Below are positions 58,357-64,000 of a stretch of 64,000 nt of DNA, piece after piece; the first letter of the stretch is position 1; every line of letters begins with the position of its first letter. The stretch is from Ligustrum vulgare (lineage: Eukaryota > Streptophyta > Magnoliopsida > Lamiales > Oleaceae): the NCBI GenBank assembly GCA_963555705.1, contig OY743168.1, positions 18,172,139 through 18,236,138 of the forward strand, in the 5' to 3' direction. Both the position numbers and the translations under genes were made by a program. The notes below the pieces were generated by a model. It was not told where the DNA came from. It saw nothing but the letters and a program-made list of their open reading frames with translations, and did not search any database.

Positions 58357-58559
58357 GCCCCCGGGGCGGAGGCATATGGCGCAGTGACAAAGGGCGAACC
58401 TTGTGGTGGCGGTGCCCTCATAAGGTTACGAGTTTGATTACTGGCTCCGCGTTACACATCCTGTGATTTACTTCCTTCACAGGGCCCAGGGCAGGGTTTT
58501 GTGGGCGCTCGTGATCGGGCGTTAACCACCCCCCCTCTCAAAAAGAGGGGGGGGGGGGG
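58357..58559 (+). mobile_element. tRNA-derived SINE
   Basis: Flanked by 12-bp direct repeats GGGGCAACACAT at 58345-58356 and 58560-58571. The body has an A-box-like TGGCGCAGTGA and, about 55 bp later, a B-box-like GGTTACGAGTTTGATTAC, the polymerase III promoter of tRNA-derived SINEs. The tail is unusual: CCCCCCCTCTCAAAAAGAG followed by a long run of G in place of poly(A) or poly(T). It lies between the IST1-like exons and the copia element. Confidence 0.72.
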
Positions 58560-59300
58560 GGGGCAACACATAAATTCAAAGAATAGGCACTTCAAGGTGG
58601 TCCAAAGAATACCTAAATGGATAAAGCCCTTAGATGGGATGGTCCATGAGCAACCATACAAGGAATATTGCTTCAAATGGCCACCTTCGATTTTTGTTGG
58701 GCTTTTGGCTTGGGTCCCATCTTGTGGAGTTGTGGTGTAAATTCAGTCTCAACTGAAGCATATGAAACTAACTTAAACGATAAACATCATTTCCTAGAGG
58801 TTTATTGGGTATCATAACACTTATCATAAAAATATTATGAACAAAAGGCAAACAATGGATATGAGAGATCATTTTTGAGAAGATATCCAAGTCTTTAGAG
58901 AGTAACTCGCCACTTGGTGGGTGGATAGTGGTTGTCACGTGGGCCCCGATCTGACACCCTCCCAATAAGGGGGACAAGTGCCCATTGGCCATTGGGCATC
59001 ATAAAATTTCTAAGTCTTCAGAGTCACTGCTGTCTTTTTCTTCATAGGCTTCTTTTCGAGTTCCCCCCTTTCAAATTTTTTTTTCGTGTCCATTCGTTGA
59101 AAAATTAAGTTTGACACTATTACAGTATATACCCTGAGGTTCAGCATGTCTAAATAAGTACCTGCACGCGACTTCATTTATAAGAAAAGGGGTGTAACAA
59201 ATTTGATTGTGATCCCTTCTATGATTTGGATAGTTCTTAGCATGTTGATCAATGGTGGATGCAGTTGTTTTATTTCCCTTGTCAAACTTGCCATGGTATG

Positions 59301-59448
59301 TGTTGAAATGTACATACTTCTTCTACTATTGTACCGATATAGTATCTAATAGTTGTTAGGGACTAGGTTGGTAATTGTTGTAATATCCTTGTATATACCC
59401 AAGTTCAAGTGAATGAAAAGTTGAGTTCTATTCTCCAAATATTCTACA
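59301..59448 (+). repeat. Copia 5' LTR
   Basis: 148 bp, starting TGTTGAAATG and ending ATTCTACA. TATATA-like sequence (TTGTATATACCC) is near the end. It differs from the 3' LTR by two substitutions, one 3-bp and one 1-bp indel. Confidence 0.95.
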
Positions 59449-60286
59449 TGGTATCAGAGCCAAGGAGAAAAGAAGAAAAAAAACCCTCGCTTCCAAAATT
59501 TTGCTCAATCGGTACTTACCCAGTGAAATTCATCCCTGCCGGAGGTTCCCCAGCCCACTCCGACGTCGGCCGACCGTTTCCCAGCCGCCGACGTAGCCTC
59601 TCCGGTCATCGCAAGCCTGTTCGCGAACCAAATCGTGAAATCAGCTTCGGTCCCTAAAGCTTTCATGATCTGTTCTTCCATCCCAAGTCACGACCCTCAG
59701 GCGACCACTCCGGCACTGACCCAGGCTCTCCGGCACCGTCGACGTCTCCGGAGACGTTTTCCCGCTCAGGTAGGGTTCAGTTCCCTCTGCTTGCGCGTTT
59801 TTTCTCGCGTTTTTGGGTCGGGATCTTCTTTTTGGCCCTCCAGCTCTCCGACCGACGCCTCTGCCGGCGATTTCAGTTCGTTTTTGGCTGGAGCCTATGC
59901 TTATTTTTCCTGCTCCGCGATTTCAGCCTCTTTTCTGGGCTGGTATTCAGCTTGTTTTTGGTTGAGTATCGCGTGTATTGCGCCTCTGACCTGCCATCGC
60001 CTCTGATCTTCTCCGGCCTGCATCGACTTCCGAGATTGACTTTTTGAGTCAATACTTCAGGTACGTTTTTCTTTGGGAAGTGTCTTGGTCTTTCATATTC
60101 TGTAATTTCAAATTACGTGGAATTTGCCTATATTGCTTGACTTTTGCTAGCTCGTCTTTTGGTGTATTTGATATTTCACACCCTTGCGATTTGTGTGGAT
60201 TTTTTAGGTGGTTCGGACATAAGGTGTGGTGGTGGCTGCTTGTGATTTGTAAAACTTGTGTTATATTGTCTTTTAGAGTTGGAAAA

Positions 60287-63200
60287 ATGGATGGTCCTAC
60301 CCATACTTCTGTTGCCTCACATGTCGCTAGACTGACTCCTAGGGAAAGTTCTTTTAGTTTAACATCAACTTCTACAATATCTAACTCTTGGGTTATCGAT
60401 TCTGGAGTTACTGATCACTTTGTTTGCAATCATTCTTCACTTAATTCTCTAACTACTTCACACGTTAAATCTGTCCAGGTGGCTAATGGAACTCCTGTCC
60501 AAATTACTGGGGCAGGAAATGTTTCATTTTCACCCACATTATCTCTATCGTCTGTCTTACTTGCACCTACATTCTCTACCAATCTATTATCCATTAGTCA
60601 AATTACAAAACATCTTGATTGTTCTGTAACCTTCTTTCCTTCTCATTGTATCTTCCAGGACAATCAAACGAAGAAGACGATTGGCACTGGTATAGAAAGG
60701 GGAGGACTATATTATTTGGAGGAGACAAGTAAGTTGCAAACAGAGGCTGGTGCTGGTCTTCAAGTAGTTAGTAGATCTTCTCCTAGAGATAGGATCCTTT
60801 TGTGGCATTGTAGATTAGGACATCCATCATTTTCTTATTTAGAACACTTGTTTCCAAAATTATTTCAGAATATTCCTATCTCTAGCATGCGATGTGAACA
60901 ATATATTTTTGCCAAAAATCATCGTGTACCTTTTAAAATTAGTCAAAATAGAAGTCATGCCCCTTTTGCTTGTATTCACACCGATGTTTGGGGCCCTTTC
61001 TCTACTCCGTCTGTCTCAGGTCAAAAATATTTTGTTTCTTTTATTGATGACTATACTAGAGTGTGTTGGGTATACTTTCTAAAATCTAAAGGCGATGTCA
61101 TGCATGACATTCCTAAATTCTCAAAAATGGTTGAGACACAATTTCATTATCAGGTTAAGGTTTTCCATTCTGTCAACGGCCGTGAGTTTGTAAACCAAAG
61201 CTTTGCTAACTTTTTTGCGACTTACGATATTCTACACCAAACAACTTGTGCTTACACACCCCAACAAAATGGCATAGCAGAGCGAAAAAATCGGCACATC
61301 CTTGAGGTAGCTCGAGTATTATGTTTTGCTATGCGGGTTCAAAACGCTTTTGGGCTGAAGCTGTGTCAACTGCTGTCTATCTTATTAACCGTATGCCTTC
61401 TCGCATAATTGATTTCCTAACTCCTCTAAGGATGTTGTCAAGGTTTCACTCTATTCCTTCTGTCTTGAATATTTGTCCTAAAATTTTTGGTTGTGTGTGT
61501 TATGTCCATGTACATTCCCATCTCAGAGACAAACTTGACCCCCGTGCCTTGAAATGTGTCTTTCTTGGTTATTCCAGCTCCCAAAAAGGTTACAAATGTT
61601 TTTATCCTCCTACTGGAAAATACTATATATCTATTGACGTTGAATTTTGTGAATCTGAGTCTTTTTTCTCTAATGATGTGTCGTTAGTTCCTCTTCAGGG
61701 GGAGATTTGTAGTAAAGAAGAGGAACAAATATGGTTAGAAGAAAAGAAAGTGTGGATTTCTAATGGTAATGGGAGTCCGAAATCGAGAGTGACAGATCAC
61801 CTAGGTTGTTCCAAAAATGCTACACCAGGAGAAATCTAGATACTCCTTGTACTCCAGCACCGATTACTGAAGGCACTGTTGGGCTTTCTTCAGACTTTGA
61901 TAGTTCTTCTGTTGATACTACTGTGCCATCAGACTCTTCTATGATTGAAAATGTGGTACATATTCCACCTTCTACCTCTCCAATTTCTATTCCTATTCCT
62001 ATTCATATCCCTGCTTCTAACTCCAACCCTGTAACTTTAGACAATGTTGACACCCCGATTAGGAGATATCCCCTTCGGAACCATAACCCACCTGATAGGT
62101 TGGGTTTTTCAACATCTTCTTCCAATGCTATATTTCCTATCTCTGACTATATTTCTTATCATCGTTTATCTAATACCAACATGGCATTTGCTCTTCAGTT
62201 GTCTTCTGTGTCTATTCCTAATCATTTTCAGGAAGCTCTTGATCACCCTAAGTGGAAATGTGCTATGGTAGAAGAAATGAATGCTCTCCAAAAGAACTCT
62301 ACTTGGGAGATGGTCTTTTTGCCGTCGGGACAAAGGTCTGTTGGGTGCAAATAGGTGTACTCATTAAAATACAAGTCAGACGGGACCGTGGACAGGTATA
62401 AAGCAAGACTGATTGCCAAAGGTTACTCACAGACTTATGGAATTGATTATCAAGAGACTTTTGCTCCAGTAGCTAAGATGAACAAGTTAGAGTCATATTA
62501 TCACTGGCGGTCAATCAGGACTGGCCATTGAGGCAATTTGATGTAAAAAATGCATTTCTTCATGGTGATTTGATAGAAGAAGTCTATATGGATCCACCAC
62601 CAGGTTTCACTCCTCCAGGGGATAAGGTATGTAAGTCGAAGAAGGCTCTCTATATGGACTAAAAAAATCACCAAGGGCGTGGTTTGGAAGGTTGAGTTGC
62701 TCAATGAAGAGGTATGGTTTTAAACAAGCTTTAGCTGATCATACCCTATTTTATAAAAGGGATGGTCGCGATATTACCTTACTTGTTGTGTATGTGGATG
62801 ACATGATTGTTACTGGCAGTAATTCTAGTGAAATTGAAAAACTTCAAATTCATCTTACGAAAGAGTTTGAAATGAAAGACTTGTGTGCCCTAAAGTACTT
62901 GGGCATTGAGGTATCAAGATCCAAGCAAGGGCTTGTTCTTTCCCAACGTAAGTACGCTCTTGATCTTTTAGCAGAAATTGGTATGTCGGCTTGTGCACCT
63001 GTAGATACACCTATTGAGGTGAACCATGGTTTATCTATTTACCCTGATCATATTCCTACAAACAAAGAGAGATATCAGCAATTGGTAGGAAAATTGATCT
63101 ATTTGACTCACACAAGACCTGATTTGTCATATGCAGTAAGTGTTGTGAGTCAGTTCATGTATAACCCAAGTGATCAGCACATGATTGCAATTAATCGTAT

Positions 63201-63744
63201 TTTGGCATATTTAAAGTCTTCTCCAGGTAAGGGCATTTTGTATTCTAAAAGGGGGCATCTAGACATTGTGAGCTACACAGATTCTGATTTCACTAGATCT
63301 AGATTGGATTGGAAATCTACGTCGGGATATGTTTCATTTGTTGGAGGAAATCTTGTTACTTGGAAAAGCAAGAAACAAAATGTGGTTTCATTGTCTAGTG
63401 CAGAGGCAGAATATCGCGCTTTGCATCATGCAACTACCGAGCTTACGTGGTTAAAAATCCTTTTGAGTGAACTTGGTTTTGGTCTGAGCAAACCTATATT
63501 ACTTTTTTGTGACAATACTGCATCTATTGAGATAGCAAACAATCCGGTACAACATGATCGAACGAAACATGTTGAGCTGGACAGAAATTTCATTAAAGAT
63601 AACCTCGACTCCAAGAATATAGAGATTCCATATGTTTAGAGTGCAAATCAACTAGCTGATTTTATGACACATGGAGTGGCTAGTGGTTTATTCTATACAT
63701 CGATATCCAAGTTGGGCATGTGTGATATCTATGCACCAACTTGA
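60287..63744 (+). pseudogene. Copia pol remnant
   Basis: Protease motif WVIDSGVTDHF (usual DSGAT); pre-integrase zinc finger HCRLGHPSF with CEQY in place of CxxC; integrase TDVWGP with the first catalytic Asp present, the second (SDNG in the family) replaced by SVNG, and the Glu (GIAERKNRH) kept; then PLRNHNPP, RT ([54 protein letters not shown]) and RNase H (YTDSDF, SSAEAEYRAL). Frame shifts or stops occur near 61320, 61820, 62352, 62490 and 62660, and at 63637-63639. The largest intact frame covers the C-terminal half of RT and RNase H (62692-63639). It cannot make integrase or a complete RT. Confidence 0.9.
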
Positions 63745-63751
63745 GGAGGAG

Positions 63752-63897
63752 TGTTGAAATGTACATACTTCTACTATTGTACCGATATAGTATCTAATAG
63801 TTGTTAGGGACTAGTTTTGGTAATTGTTGTAATATCCTTGTATATACCCAAGTTCAAGTGAATGAAAAGTTGAGTTCTATTCTCGAAATATTCTACA
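63752..63897 (+). repeat. Copia 3' LTR
   Basis: 146 bp, TGTTGAAATG to ATTCTACA, directly after the polypurine tract. Confidence 0.95.
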
Positions 63898-64000
63898 TCA
63901 ACTAATGATGTGTTCCCAGGTGGTGTGGTTAAGGTTTCCTTTCCCAGATTTGCCATCTGTTTTTCAACTTTTGATAATTGTCGCTGAGGTTTCATAGTAG
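63898..64000. other. Window end, downstream flank of the copia element
   Basis: Too short to assign. No IST1 exon is visible. Confidence 0.4.

Larger units (their letters stand above)
59301..63897 (+). mobile_element. Ty1/copia LTR retrotransposon, non-autonomous
   Basis: 5' LTR 59301-59448, primer-binding site TGGTATCAGAGC at 59449-59460 (initiator tRNA-Met type), polymerase region, polypurine tract TTGAGGAGGAG at 63741-63751 and 3' LTR 63752-63897. Coding order protease, integrase, reverse transcriptase, RNase H defines Ty1/copia. The roughly 830 bp between the primer site and the protease hold a GC-rich leader and no gag or CCHC knuckle. The flanks GTATG and TCAAC do not match, so no target duplication is visible. 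Confidence 0.93.

Noticed and set aside
59409..60286. Open frames in the copia leader
   Set aside because: GC-rich leader without gag or CCHC motifs; no evidence that it is translated.

Overview
This is nuclear DNA of a flowering plant. Genes are split by AT-rich GT-AG introns, and the repeats are plant types: Stowaway and Tourist-like MITEs, Helitrons, hAT and Mutator elements, copia and large LTRs, a tRNA-derived SINE and a plastid-DNA insertion. The protein sequences point to a eudicot; the wording of the SERK protein suggests an asterid, but I cannot place it further.

Four host genes can be modelled. (1) A single-exon P-class PPR protein lies on the minus strand (5700-7256). (2) A 13-exon gene for CAP-H, the kleisin of condensin I, lies on the minus strand (19304-29976; 645 codons, all splice phases consistent). 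(3) An 11-exon SERK receptor kinase of the BAK1 family lies on the plus strand (46118-53326; 624 codons, all key kinase residues present). (4) The first three exons of an IST1-like ESCRT regulator lie on the plus strand (56472-57197); the rest must lie beyond the window.

Most of the remaining sequence is accessory. There are several broken copies of ordinary plant genes: enolase (31-652), an X8/CBM43 exon (7428-7531), a Cid1-type nucleotidyltransferase (11264-11732), leucine aminopeptidase (13928-14475), a secreted glycine-rich protein (16640-18079) and a fasciclin-like arabinogalactan protein (55221-55841). At least two sit inside a mobile element: the aminopeptidase piece is in a Helitron-like element (13216-15465), and the fasciclin piece is in a Pack-MULE with about 150-bp terminal inverted repeats and a perfect 9-bp target duplication (54499-56174).

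Other elements with clear ends are a 690-bp solo LTR carrying two perfect heat-shock-element trimers and interrupting the glycine-rich gene (17159-17848), a 3.43-kb solo LTR with a CAGCC duplication (38028-41460), a SINE with a 12-bp duplication (58357-58559) and a copia element with nearly identical 146-148-bp LTRs but disabled coding (59301-63897). I see no operon, CRISPR array, defence system or new multi-gene system. The most novel objects are the gene-capturing Pack-MULE with its internal in-frame duplication, the aminopeptidase-carrying Helitron, and the heat-element LTR.
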